Below, piece by piece: positions 34,585 through 42,755 of a DNA stretch of 64,000 nucleotides (within the stretch, counting starts at the first letter, position 1; the number at the start of each line of letters is the position of its first letter). Position numbers and translations under genes: made by a program. Source of the DNA: Novosphingobium fuchskuhlense (GTDB lineage: Bacteria > Pseudomonadota > Alphaproteobacteria > Sphingomonadales > Sphingomonadaceae); assembly GCF_001519075.1 (NCBI RefSeq), contig NZ_KQ954244.1, forward strand, positions 1 to 64,000, given 5' to 3'. The notes under the pieces are model-generated. The model ran no database searches, was not told where the DNA came from, and saw only the letters and a list, made by a program, of their open reading frames with translations.

Positions 34585-34615
34585 GGCGCGCGGGAAGCAA
34601 GCCTTCCCGCGCGCC
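34585..34615 (+). terminator. Hairpin terminator after the HU gene
   Basis: 13-bp perfect stem, GGCGCGCGGGAAG at 34,585-34,597 and CTTCCCGCGCGCC at 34,603-34,615, with a 5-nt loop, 36 nt after the HU stop. The downstream sequence GTTCGCGTTT has only a short T run. Confidence 0.6.
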
Positions 34616-34641
34616 GTTCGCGTTTCTGGAGGAGGCCGGCA

Positions 34642-34908
34642 GTGGGCTTCGATGATCTGATGCGGCGCTATTTCGGCACGGCCGACCTGGGCGGCCTCAG
34701 CCCCGCCGAACTCGAGGCCGGCTCGGAACGGCTTTCTGTCGATTTCGGGCTGGAAACCGATCCCGCACGCCGCTTCGCGCTCTGGGCGCTCATGCATATC
34801 CTCGGCTGCGCGCCCGATCTCGATATCGCCTTCAAGGATCCGGCCGAGCGCAATGCCGCGCGCGATTTCATGGATCTCTTCGCCGGAATGGCCGATCCCC
34901 CGCAATAA
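34642..34908 (+). CDS. Conserved small protein of unknown function
   Basis: 88 residues from GTG 34642, with a GGAGGAGG ribosome site. The protein is acidic and helical (GFDDLMRRYFGTADLGGLSPAELEAG, RRFALWALMHILGCAPD, DFMDLFAGMADPP). I recognise no family. It sits between HU and an enoyl-CoA hydratase gene 64 nt further on and may be co-transcribed with the latter. Confidence 0.6.
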   Translation: MGFDDLMRRYFGTADLGGLSPAELEAGSERLSVDFGLETDPARRFALWALMHILGCAPDLDIAFKDPAERNAARDFMDLFAGMADPPQ

Positions 34909-34972
34909 GCAGAGGTGCAGACCGGTGGTCCGCGTGGTCAAACCCGGGCAACCGCATTCAAGGACCATGCCC

Positions 34973-35752
34973 ATGACCGACCTCATTCTTGTCGCCATCG
35001 AAGGCGGCGTCGCGACCGTCACGCTCAACCGGCCGGAGGCGATGAACGCGCTGTCCAAGGCCTTGCGCGCGCGCCTCGCCGAGGTGATGACCGCGCTGGA
35101 TGCCGATGCTGCGGTCCGCGCCGTCGTTCTCACCGGCGCCGGGACCCGGGCCTTTACCGCCGGGCTCGACCTCAAGGAGCTCGGCTCGACCGAAGGCGCT
35201 CTCGGCGCGGCCAATGCCGAAGGCGCATCCGAAAACCCGGTCAAGGCCATCGAAATCTGCCGCAAGCCGGTGATCGGTGCGATCAACGGCGTTGCCATCA
35301 CCGGCGGCTTCGAAGTGGCGCTGGCCTGCGACGTGCTGATCGCCTCGACCAACGCGCGCTTTGCCGACACCCACGCCCGCGTCGGCGTCTATCCGGGTTG
35401 GGGCCTCTCGCAGAAGCTGCCGCGCCTGATCGGCATCAGCCGGGCCAAGGAACTCTCGTTCACCGGCAATTTCCTCGATGCCGCCACGGCCGAGCGCTGG
35501 GGCCTGGTGAACAGCGTGGTTGCGCCCGAGGACCTGCTCCCCACCGCGCAGCAAATGGCGCGCGACATGGCCTCGATCGACCCCACTTTCCTGCGCAACT
35601 ACAAGGCGCTGATCGATGACGGCTATGGCCTGCCCTTCGCCGCGGGCATGGCGCTCGAGGCCGAGCGGTCCTCCGCCGCCAATTCCGCCGTGCGCCCCGA
35701 AGAAGTCGAATCGCGTCGCCTCGCTGTCCAGGCCCGGGGCCGCAGCCAATAA
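34973..35752 (+). CDS. Enoyl-CoA hydratase/isomerase family protein
   Basis: 259 residues of the crotonase fold: VATVTLNRPEAMNALSKAL, the oxyanion-hole segment FTAGLDLKELG, INGVAITGGFEVALACDVLIAS (second oxyanion glycine), and the catalytic-loop region ARFADTHARVGVYPGWG. The Glu expected in hydratases near residue 140 reads HARVGVYPGWG, so hydratase versus isomerase activity is open. ATG 34973 has an AAGGA site at good spacing; ATG 34967 is an alternative. Its substrate would be a fatty or degradation-intermediate acyl-CoA. Confidence 0.88.
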   Translation: MTDLILVAIEGGVATVTLNRPEAMNALSKALRARLAEVMTALDADAAVRAVVLTGAGTRAFTAGLDLKELGSTEGALGAANAEGASENPVKAIEICRKPVIGAINGVAITGGFEVALACDVLIASTNARFADTHARVGVYPGWGLSQKLPRLIGISRAKELSFTGNFLDAATAERWGLVNSVVAPEDLLPTAQQMARDMASIDPTFLRNYKALIDDGYGLPFAAGMALEAERSSAANSAVRPEEVESRRLAVQARGRSQ

Positions 35753-35782
35753 CAGCAGCGGCCGAAATCCCGATTCGGGACA

Positions 35783-35800
35783 AGTTGACACAGTTGACAC
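35783..35800. repeat. Tandem 9-bp direct repeat containing TTGACA
   Basis: Two adjoining copies of AGTTGACAC, followed by AG, between the hydratase stop and the convergent flavoprotein gene. Each copy contains a perfect -35-like TTGACA. No gene starts nearby on the plus strand, so the repeat's role is unknown. Confidence 0.4.
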
Positions 35801-36001
35801 AGTCCTGAGGGATAATTGCATTCGATCAGTGCGCCGTTTTTGATCGCTGCAATCGATCAGTTGCAGGCCGAGGAACTGGTCGCCAGCACGAGGCGCGGAG
35901 AGGGTGGAGACAGGCATACCCCCACCCTCTCATAGTGCAGCCATGTAGGACAGCGACGGGCACGGGGCGACGTTGAGGGATCACCGTAAAGTCGTGCGAT
36001 C

Positions 36002-38044
36002 CTAGATCGCCACCGCCAGCTCGGTTGCCTGCAGGATCGCGCGCTTGGCATCGAGTTCGGCGGCTTCGTAGGCCCCCCCGATCAGCTGCGGCGCGAGGCC
36101 CCTTGCGACCAGCTGGCCGTAAAGCTCGCGCGCCGGCTCCTGCCCGGCGCAGACGATCACCGTATCCACCGGCAACAGCCGCGGTTCGCCTTCGACGCGA
36201 ATGTGGAGGCCCTCATCGTCGATCCGATCATACTCCACCCCGCCCAGCATCTGCACGCCGCGCCGCTGCAAGGTGATGCGGTGCGTCCAGCCGGTGGTGC
36301 GGCCGAGGCCCTTGCCGACGGCGCTCGCCTTGCGCTGGAGCAGCCAGACCTCGCGCCCGCTGGACGCCACTTCGGGCACCACACCGGTCACGCCGCCGCG
36401 CGGATGATTCTTGAAATCGATGCCCCATTCCCTGGCAAAGACGTCCACATCCAGCGAGCCCGGTGTGCCGGCATGGGTTATGAGCTCGGCAACATCGAAG
36501 CCGATACCGCCCGCCCCCATGATCGCGACCGTCCGGCCCACATTGGCCTTGCCAGTGATCACATCGACATAGCGGACCGCCTTGGGGTGATCGATGCCTG
36601 CGATTTCGGGCTTCCTCGGCGTGATCCCGGTGGCGATCACGATCTCGTCGAACCCGCCAGCTGCCAGCATATCGGCATCGACCCGGGTGGCGAGCTTCAG
36701 CTCGATCCCGTTCACCTCGATCATCCGCCCGAAGTAGCGGATCGTCTCGTCGAACTCCTCCTTGCCGGGGATCTTGCGGGCAAGGTTGAACTGGCCGCCG
36801 ATCTCGCCGGCCGCATCGAACAGCGTGACCTTGTGCCCGCGCCCCGAGGCAATCGTTGCATAGGCAAGGCCCGCCGGCCCCGCGCCGACCACCGCGATCC
36901 GCCGCGCGGTGGTGGCCGGGGCCACCGTGATCTCGGTCTCGCGGCAGGCGCGGGCGTTGACGAGGCAGCTGGTGAGCTGGCCGGTGAACGTGTGATCGAG
37001 GCAGGCCTGATTGCAGGCGATGCAGGTGTTGATCTCGTCCTCGCGGCCTTCCCACGCCTTCTTCACGATCTCGGGATCCGCCAGCATCGGCCGCGCCATC
37101 GAGATGAGATCGGCATCCCCGCGCGCGAGCACGTCTTCGGCCACATGCGGCATGTTGATGCGGTTGCTGGTGATGAGCGGGATCGAGACGACCTTGCGCA
37201 AGCGCCCGGTAACCTGGGCGAAGGCCGCGCGGGGCACCATGGTCGCGATGGTCGGCACCTGGCTTTCGTGCCAGCAGAAATGCGTGCTGATGACGTCTGC
37301 GCCTGCGGCTTCGAGCGCCTTGGCGAGGCTGGCGACTTCCTCCCAGGCGAGGCCGCCTTCCAGCATGTCCATCGCGGAAATGCGGAAGATGAGGATCTTG
37401 TCGTCACCCAGCGCCGCGCGCGCACGCTTCACCACTTCGACCGGAAAGCGCATGCGGTTTTCCCACGATCCGCCCCAGCGATCGGTGCGCTGGTTGGTCC
37501 TCTCGACGAGGAAGGTCGAAATCAGATAGCCGGCGGAGCCGATGATCTCGACCCCGTCGTAGCCCGCCTCCACCGCCAGCGCGGCGCAATTGGCAAAGGC
37601 GGCGATCTGCTCCTCGATGCCCGCTTCATCCAGCTCGACCGGCGGCACCTTGGCAAGGCGCGAGCGCACCGGCGAGGGGCCGACCGGCTCGCGCACATTG
37701 GCGATGGAGCCCGAATGGAGGATCTGCATGCAGATCTTCACATCGGGATCGGCGGCATGGACGGCATCGGTGACCGCACGGTGCATCGGCACTTCCGAGG
37801 GCTCGCTGAGCTTCGCGCCGCGCCCGCCGCTGGGGTGCGGGGTGATGCCGCCGGTGATGATCATACCGACGCCGCCCTGCACACGCTCGACGAAATAGGC
37901 GGACAGCCGCTCTGCCGCATTGGGCAGGTCTTCGAGGCCCGAATGCATCGAGCCCATGATGATGCGGTTCTTGAGCCGGTTCCCCCGGATCACGAGCGGC
38001 GAGAACATCAGCGGATACTTCGGGTGGCTCTGGGCATGTGTCAT
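36002..38044 (-). CDS. 2,4-dienoyl-CoA reductase-type FMN/FAD/Fe-S oxidoreductase
   Basis: 680 residues in two parts. An Old-Yellow-Enzyme TIM barrel (about 10-350) has NRIIMGSMHSGLED, GYDGVEIIGSAGYLISTFL and TNQRTDRWGGSWENRMRFP. A cysteine cluster CIACNQACLDHTFTG...CLVNARAC for a 4Fe-4S centre follows, then a FAD/NAD domain (RIAVVGAGPAGLAYATIA, then VAIMGAGGIGFDVAEL). This is the FadH/trimethylamine-dehydrogenase-like layout that reduces conjugated enoyl systems with NAD(P)H. ATG 38044 is chosen from family length. It is 13 nt downstream of an enoyl-CoA hydratase gene, which supports a role on unsaturated acyl-CoA intermediates. Confidence 0.9.
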   Translation of the reverse strand: MTHAQSHPKYPLMFSPLVIRGNRLKNRIIMGSMHSGLEDLPNAAERLSAYFVERVQGGVGMIITGGITPHPSGGRGAKLSEPSEVPMHRAVTDAVHAADPDVKICMQILHSGSIANVREPVGPSPVRSRLAKVPPVELDEAGIEEQIAAFANCAALAVEAGYDGVEIIGSAGYLISTFLVERTNQRTDRWGGSWENRMRFPVEVVKRARAALGDDKILIFRISAMDMLEGGLAWEEVASLAKALEAAGADVISTHFCWHESQVPTIATMVPRAAFAQVTGRLRKVVSIPLITSNRINMPHVAEDVLARGDADLISMARPMLADPEIVKKAWEGREDEINTCIACNQACLDHTFTGQLTSCLVNARACRETEITVAPATTARRIAVVGAGPAGLAYATIASGRGHKVTLFDAAGEIGGQFNLARKIPGKEEFDETIRYFGRMIEVNGIELKLATRVDADMLAAGGFDEIVIATGITPRKPEIAGIDHPKAVRYVDVITGKANVGRTVAIMGAGGIGFDVAELITHAGTPGSLDVDVFAREWGIDFKNHPRGGVTGVVPEVASSGREVWLLQRKASAVGKGLGRTTGWTHRITLQRRGVQMLGGVEYDRIDDEGLHIRVEGEPRLLPVDTVIVCAGQEPARELYGQLVARGLAPQLIGGAYEAAELDAKRAILQATELAVAI

Positions 38045-38057
38045 CGGTCTGGTCCGT

Positions 38058-38855
38058 TCAGTCAGGCGTATAGTTCGGGCGGCGCTTCTCGAGGAAGGCG
38101 CGCATGCCCTCGGCAAAATTGGGGCTGGCGGCGGTCATCAGCTGGTTGCGGTTCTCGATCGCCATGGCCGCTTCGAGGCTTGGCGCATCGACCGCGAGGT
38201 TGAGGCCTTCCTTCGTCATCCTGAGGCCCTTGGGCGAGGCGGCGAGCAGTTCGGCCACATAGCCCTCGCCCACCGCTTCCAGCTGGTCATCGGGCACGAC
38301 TTCGCTGACGAGGCCTGTCGCCAGCGCGCGCGGTGCATGGATGAAGCGCCCCGTCAGCATGAGTTCGGACGCGACCGACGTGCCGACGAGCCGGGGCAGA
38401 AAATAGCTGACGCCCATGTCGCACGCGGAGAGGCCGAGCTTGATGAAAGCGGCGTTCATTTTCGCGCTTTCGCCCGCGACGCGGATGTCTGCCGCCAGCG
38501 CAAAGGCAAAGCCACCGCCGCACGCCGCGCCCTGCACCAGCGCAACGATCGGCTGCGGGCAGCGCCGCATCTTCACGTAGACGTCGGCGAGATGGCCCTG
38601 AAAGCCGAAGCCCCCGCCGAACGGATCGGGGCCGTTGGCCGCCTGCCGATCCTTGATGTCGAGCCCCGCGCAGAACGCCCGGCCCGCGCCGCGCATCACC
38701 ACCACGCGCGTTTCGCGGTCATTGTAGAGCGCGCCGAAATAGGCGCTGAGCTCGTCCACCATCTCGAGCGAAATCGCATTGAGCTGATCGGGCCGGTTCA
38801 GCGTGAGCCAATCCGCCGCGCCGCGTTTCTCCACCGTGATCGTTCGCCAGGACAT
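38058..38855 (-). CDS. Enoyl-CoA hydratase/isomerase family protein
   Basis: 265 residues, crotonase fold: ADWLTLNRPDQLNAIS, the oxyanion segment AFCAGLDIKDR, and VQGAACGGGFAFALAADIRVAGE. FIKLGLSACDMGVSYFLPRLVG is in the active-site region, with Asp in place of the second hydratase Glu, which often indicates an isomerase or a 4-enoyl-type activity. ATG 38855 has a GGGGAG site. It is translated ahead of the 2,4-dienoyl-CoA reductase-like gene. Confidence 0.9.
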   Translation of the reverse strand: MSWRTITVEKRGAADWLTLNRPDQLNAISLEMVDELSAYFGALYNDRETRVVVMRGAGRAFCAGLDIKDRQAANGPDPFGGGFGFQGHLADVYVKMRRCPQPIVALVQGAACGGGFAFALAADIRVAGESAKMNAAFIKLGLSACDMGVSYFLPRLVGTSVASELMLTGRFIHAPRALATGLVSEVVPDDQLEAVGEGYVAELLAASPKGLRMTKEGLNLAVDAPSLEAAMAIENRNQLMTAASPNFAEGMRAFLEKRRPNYTPD

Positions 38856-39203
38856 GCCCCGCTCCCCTGAGGCGCCTCTGCGGGCGCGCTGGTGTTGTGT
38901 GTCATGGCGCGCCGCATGACAAACCTGCCCATATTGACAGCGCCGCGCCGGACCGCAGGCCTCGCGCAGACCGCCTTGCGCCCTACCCCTATCGAAAGCG
39001 CGCAAACGGCGGATGCGCGTTGCATGGACCTGACCGATCCCTTAGCCACACTCTCCGCCCGACCACAACGCAGGATGGCTTTCGAACGTGCAGCAAGCGG
39101 CCGTGGACCGCCCGCTTTCCGGGCTTGCGCATAGCCAGCGCGCGTTCGGTGCCGCGGTGATCCGCGCGATGGTGGCGACCAAATCCTGTCTGGAGACTGC
39201 CCG
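38856..39203. other. Divergent promoter region between hydratase and thiolase-like genes
   Basis: About 350 nt with no supported gene. It must contain promoters for the minus-strand hydratase/flavoprotein pair and the plus-strand thiolase-like gene. A TTGACAG at about 38,933 could be a -35 element, with no convincing partner -10. No strong inverted repeat is evident. Confidence 0.4.
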
Positions 39204-40724
39204 ATGACCATGACCGATCCCGAACGCATCCCCGTCATCATCGGCGTGGGCCAGCTGAACGACCGGCCCGCGAGCCCCGAACTCGGCCTCGATCCGCCGG
39301 GACTGATGGCTGCCGCGCTGCGCCTCGCCGAAGCGGATGCGGGCGGCAACCTGCTCGCCGATCTCGACAGCCTTGCCATCGTCGACCAGATCAGCTTCCG
39401 CCACCTCGGCAATCTCTGTGCCGGCGTGGCCGGCGCGATCGGGGCCAATCCGCCGATCAGCTACCAGTCCGAAGCCCCGCACGGCGATACGCCGATCCGC
39501 CTGCTCAACGAAGCGGCCAACCGCATCGGGGCGGGCGAAGTGCGCCTTGCCGCCGTCGTCGGCGCCGAAGCCCTGCGCACCGCGGCGGGCCTTGCCGCGC
39601 TGGCCGCGAAAGGCGAGGACAAGAGCTACAACGCGGTGCGAGGCGTCTCCACCCGCCGCGATCCGACGTATGCGCAGGCGCACGGGCTGACCGCGCCGGT
39701 CGATGTCTACCCGATCTACGAGAACGCCGGCCGCGCCGCCTATGGCCAGACCCTCGCCGAAGCGCAGGCGGAAAGCGGCGCGATCTGGGCGGGCATGAGC
39801 GAGGTTGCCGCCGCCAACGAAGGCGCGTGGATCAGGAAGGCCGTCAGCGCCGAGGACATCCTGACGCCCGGCCCCGCGAACCGCCCGCTGGCGTATCCCT
39901 ATACCAAGCTCACCGTCGCCAATTCCTCGGTCAACCAGGGCGCAGGCTTCCTCGTCGCCAGCCTTGCAGAGGCGCGGCGGCGCGGCATTCCGGAAGAGCG
40001 GCTGATCTACGTGGGCATGGGCGCAGCAGCCAAAGAAGACCCGAGCATCCTGCGCCGCGACCGCTATGACCGCTCCACCAGCATGGACACCGCGATCCGC
40101 CGGACGCTGGAGCTCAACCGGATGACGGCTGCGGACTTCGACCATGTCGAGCTTTACAGCTGCTTCCCCTGCGTCCCCAAGATGGCGCGCCGCGTGCTGG
40201 GCTGGCCGGTGGACAAGCCCGCGACCGTGTTCGGCGGGCTGACCTTCGGCGGCGGCCCCATCGCCAACTACATGAGCCATGCGGTGGTTTCGATGGTGGA
40301 GCGGCTGCGCCCGAAGGGGTCTGGGGGCGGTGACGGCAAGACCGGCTTCCTCTTCGCCAATGGCGGCTATGCCACCGACAACCACTGCATCGTGATATCG
40401 CGCGAACCGGTGGCGGCGGCACAGTTCCCGCAGGACTTCGACTATCAGGCCGAGGCCGATGCGGCGCGGGGGCCCATCCCCGAGCTGGAGAAGGACTATG
40501 TCGGCCCCGCATCGGTGGAGAGCTACACCGTGTTTCATGGCCGCGAGGGCGCGCCTTCCGCAGGCGTGGTGATCGCCCGCACCCCGGAGGGCAAGCGCAC
40601 GCTGTGCCACATCGATGTGGCGGACGCCGCGATCTGCGCGTTCTTCATGGATGGTGCGGTGGAGCCGGTGGGGACTGCGGGCGCGATTGCGCTGGAGGGC
40701 GAGCGGCGGGTCTGGGTGCGGTGA
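39204..40724 (+). CDS. Thiolase-like acetyl-CoA acetyltransferase family protein
   Basis: 506 residues in the thiolase fold with a C-terminal extension, like the long acetyl-CoA acetyltransferases of SCP2-type clusters. Visible elements are VIIGVGQLND at the start, TKLTVANSSVNQGAGFLVAS, ELYSCFPCVPKMARRVLG, the GGLTFGGGPIANYMSHA loop with its active-site His, and YATDNHCIVIS. The segment that holds the nucleophilic Cys in classical thiolases reads SEAPHGDTPIRLLNEAA and has no cysteine. It may cleave by a retro-aldol route or be an accessory protein, as for other Cys-lacking thiolase-like aldolases. Confidence 0.82.
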   Translation: MTMTDPERIPVIIGVGQLNDRPASPELGLDPPGLMAAALRLAEADAGGNLLADLDSLAIVDQISFRHLGNLCAGVAGAIGANPPISYQSEAPHGDTPIRLLNEAANRIGAGEVRLAAVVGAEALRTAAGLAALAAKGEDKSYNAVRGVSTRRDPTYAQAHGLTAPVDVYPIYENAGRAAYGQTLAEAQAESGAIWAGMSEVAAANEGAWIRKAVSAEDILTPGPANRPLAYPYTKLTVANSSVNQGAGFLVASLAEARRRGIPEERLIYVGMGAAAKEDPSILRRDRYDRSTSMDTAIRRTLELNRMTAADFDHVELYSCFPCVPKMARRVLGWPVDKPATVFGGLTFGGGPIANYMSHAVVSMVERLRPKGSGGGDGKTGFLFANGGYATDNHCIVISREPVAAAQFPQDFDYQAEADAARGPIPELEKDYVGPASVESYTVFHGREGAPSAGVVIARTPEGKRTLCHIDVADAAICAFFMDGAVEPVGTAGAIALEGERRVWVR

Positions 40725-40803
40725 CCGCTCCCCAAACCAAAATGCCAGTAGGTCGCCGCCGCCGCCCGCTCTAGGATCGTGCCACGATTTGAGGGAGAGA
40801 ACG

Positions 40804-41586
40804 ATGAGCGGACGGTTCGCAGGCAAAGTGGCGCTGATCACCGGGGGCACCTCGGGCATAGGCGCGGGCACCGTGCGGCGGCTCGCCAGCGAGGGCGCGA
40901 AGGTCGTGTTCACCGGGTCGAAGGCCGAAGCCGCTGCCGCGCTTTGTGCGGAAACCGGCGCCGAGTTCGTTGCCCACCGGGTCGAGGATGCGGCGGCGTG
41001 GGACAGCCTGATGGCCGACATCAAGGCCCGGCATGGCCGGCTTGACGTGGCCTTTGCCAACGCAGGGATCGAAACCGGCGACAGCAGCGTGGAAGACATC
41101 ACCATGGAGGCGTGGGAGCGCGTCATGGGCGTGAACCTCACCGGCGTGATGCTGACCATCCAGCACGCGATCCGAGCGATGCGGGCCAATCCCGATGGCC
41201 CCGTCGGCTCGATCGTGGTGAACTCGTCGATGAGCGCCTACCGGCCGCTCGCCAACTATGTCGCTTATTCGGCGAGCAAGGGCGCGCTGATCGCGCTGAT
41301 GAAATCCTCGGCACTCCACTGTGCCACGCTGAAAACGAAGATCCGCGTGAACTCGATCCACCCCGGCGTGGTCGAGACAGAATTGATCCGCAGCGTGATC
41401 GACCGTTCGCCCGACAGCGCCGCCGCGCGGGCGCAATTCAATGCCATGGCCCCCATCGGCCGCATGGCGCAGGTGGAGGAAGTGGCCGCGCTGGTAGCCT
41501 TCCTCGCCTCTGACGAGGCCGGTTTCATCTCGGGTTCGGAATACGGGATCGACGGGGCGAGCACAGCGGGGATGATGGGGGTCTGA
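40804..41586 (+). CDS. SDR family oxidoreductase
   Basis: 260 residues of the classical short-chain dehydrogenase fold: cofactor motif TGGTSGIGAG, the NAG motif (AFANAGIETG), catalytic Ser in NSSMSAYRPL and YxxxK in YSASKGAL. ATG 40804 has a GAGGGAGA site. It follows the thiolase-like gene by 79 nt. It oxidises or reduces a hydroxyl/keto group with NAD(P); the substrate is unknown. Confidence 0.93.
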   Translation: MSGRFAGKVALITGGTSGIGAGTVRRLASEGAKVVFTGSKAEAAAALCAETGAEFVAHRVEDAAAWDSLMADIKARHGRLDVAFANAGIETGDSSVEDITMEAWERVMGVNLTGVMLTIQHAIRAMRANPDGPVGSIVVNSSMSAYRPLANYVAYSASKGALIALMKSSALHCATLKTKIRVNSIHPGVVETELIRSVIDRSPDSAAARAQFNAMAPIGRMAQVEEVAALVAFLASDEAGFISGSEYGIDGASTAGMMGV

Positions 41587-41608
41587 GGCGCCGCGCCCTC
41601 CGCTTCCG

Positions 41609-41640
41609 TTCGTCATCCCCGCGAAGGCGGGGATGACGAA
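41609..41640. terminator. Bidirectional hairpin terminator
   Basis: Perfect 14-bp stem, TTCGTCATCCCCGC with its complement after a GAAG tetraloop, between the SDR and the convergent LuxR-type gene. The T-rich and A-rich ends make it a possible terminator in both directions. Stems with the GTCATCCCCGC core are often dispersed in sphingomonad genomes. Confidence 0.7.
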
Positions 41641-41725
41641 AAATAGGTTGCCGCCAGTGGGTGCCGATGTGGCCTGCGGACGGGGCCCGACCGGCTCAGG
41701 ACCGGATGGTGGTGAAGCCGGGCTG

Positions 41726-42496
41726 TTAAGCCGCAGCCCCCAGATAGCCCAACTGGCCCGCCTTGAAGACGGCCTGGCTGCGGTTCACCGCGTTGAGTTT
41801 TTCGCCCGCACGCTGGATGTGATAGCGCACCGTCGCGTGGCTCAAGGCCAGGATCAGGCTGATTTCCTTGTCGGTCTTGCCGATCGCGGCCCAACGCAGA
41901 CATTCGACCTCGCGCTTCGAGAGGCGGCAGTCGCTCGGGATCCATTGCTGCGTGCGCATGGTGCTGACATAGCTGGCGACGAAGCGCCGGGTCAGCGCGC
42001 CGAGGAAATCGCCATGCTCGGCAAACACGGCCGACATGTCGTCGAGCGTCTTGTCCACCGGCACGAAGCTCGTCGCGGCGATCTGGCCGAACGAGAGGTG
42101 CGAGGGGATGACGATCATCGCCCGGGCCTTGCTGAACTTGTGAAACTCGGAAAAGTTCAGGTCTTCAAGGTAGTTGTTGCGGCTGACGGTGAAGGCCCCG
42201 TGGGCATTGCACCAGAAGGGCTCGCTTTCATACCGCGTCGCGCGCGGGAACGGCGAGGAGAGCGCCAGGGTGCCGTTTTCCCACCAGCGTTCGCCATCGG
42301 CGGTCCAGCCGAAGATGTCGGCGTTGATGATCTTGCCATCGGCATCGAGCATCTGCTCTTTCGACGAAATGTCGGGGCAGACGGCAATGCGCAGATCAAG
42401 CTGCAAGGCAATGTCGCGTATCGCAGTTGCGGCGGGCCGCACGTCTTCAACGGCCCGAATCGTCACCTGCTCGAAGGTGGTGTTCGCCCAGTCCAT
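41726..42496 (-). CDS. LuxR-family transcriptional regulator
   Basis: 256 residues. The N-terminal part (1-165) resembles an autoinducer-binding-type sensory domain in size and in the aromatic-rich GWTADGERWWENG and EPFWCNAHGAF segments. The C-terminal GerE helix-turn-helix is clear: CRLSKREVECLRWAAIGKTDKEISLILALSHATVRYHIQRA. No luxI synthase is seen, so it is an orphan or responds to a pathway metabolite. It lies between two sets of catabolic genes and may be their regulator. Confidence 0.85.
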   Translation of the reverse strand: MDWANTTFEQVTIRAVEDVRPAATAIRDIALQLDLRIAVCPDISSKEQMLDADGKIINADIFGWTADGERWWENGTLALSSPFPRATRYESEPFWCNAHGAFTVSRNNYLEDLNFSEFHKFSKARAMIVIPSHLSFGQIAATSFVPVDKTLDDMSAVFAEHGDFLGALTRRFVASYVSTMRTQQWIPSDCRLSKREVECLRWAAIGKTDKEISLILALSHATVRYHIQRAGEKLNAVNRSQAVFKAGQLGYLGAAA

Positions 42497-42625
42497 GCTG
42501 CATCCTCTGGCCGGTGCCGGTTATTCCGTCATCCGGGTCGAGTCGCATGCTAACCTACTGCGTGCCGTAGCGGAAGCCCCATCCGGAATGGTTGCGGAAC
42601 GGGGTTTCCGGGAAACAATCGTTTG

Positions 42626-42648
42626 CTGTTTCGGCCTGGCCGAAACAG
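42626..42648. repeat. Short palindrome beside the 35-bp inverted repeat
   Basis: CTGTTTCGGCC-T-GGCCGAAACAG, an 11-bp perfect arm pair around one base. It directly abuts the longer inverted repeat at 42,650. Confidence 0.6.
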
Positions 42649-42649
42649 A

Positions 42650-42735
42650 GGCGGCACCGGCCCGCTCCCCCGTCCGGCCACCCATAGCGTACAATGTCGT
42701 TGGGTGGCCGGACGGGGGAGCGGGCCGGTGCCGCC
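42650..42735. repeat. 35-bp perfect inverted repeat with 16-nt loop
   Basis: Left arm 42,650-42,684 begins GGCGGCACCGGCCCGC and right arm 42,701-42,735 is its exact complement, ending GGGCCGGTGCCGCC. The loop is TAGCGTACAATGTCGT. It ends 21 bp before the acyl-CoA dehydrogenase stop codon. It may be the terminator of the long minus-strand operon, but the stem is much longer than a usual intrinsic terminator and has no T-tract. Confidence 0.85.
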
Positions 42736-42755
42736 ATCCGCGTTAGCGGATCACA

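Noticed and set aside
36203-38203. Plus-strand open frame of 666 codons opposite the 2,4-dienoyl-CoA reductase-like gene
   Set aside because: Antisense shadow; the minus-strand protein has flavin, Fe-S and NAD motifs in order.
42555-42737. Small minus-strand open frame across the inverted repeats
   Set aside because: Its translation is just the two arms of the inverted repeat read through; no support as a gene.
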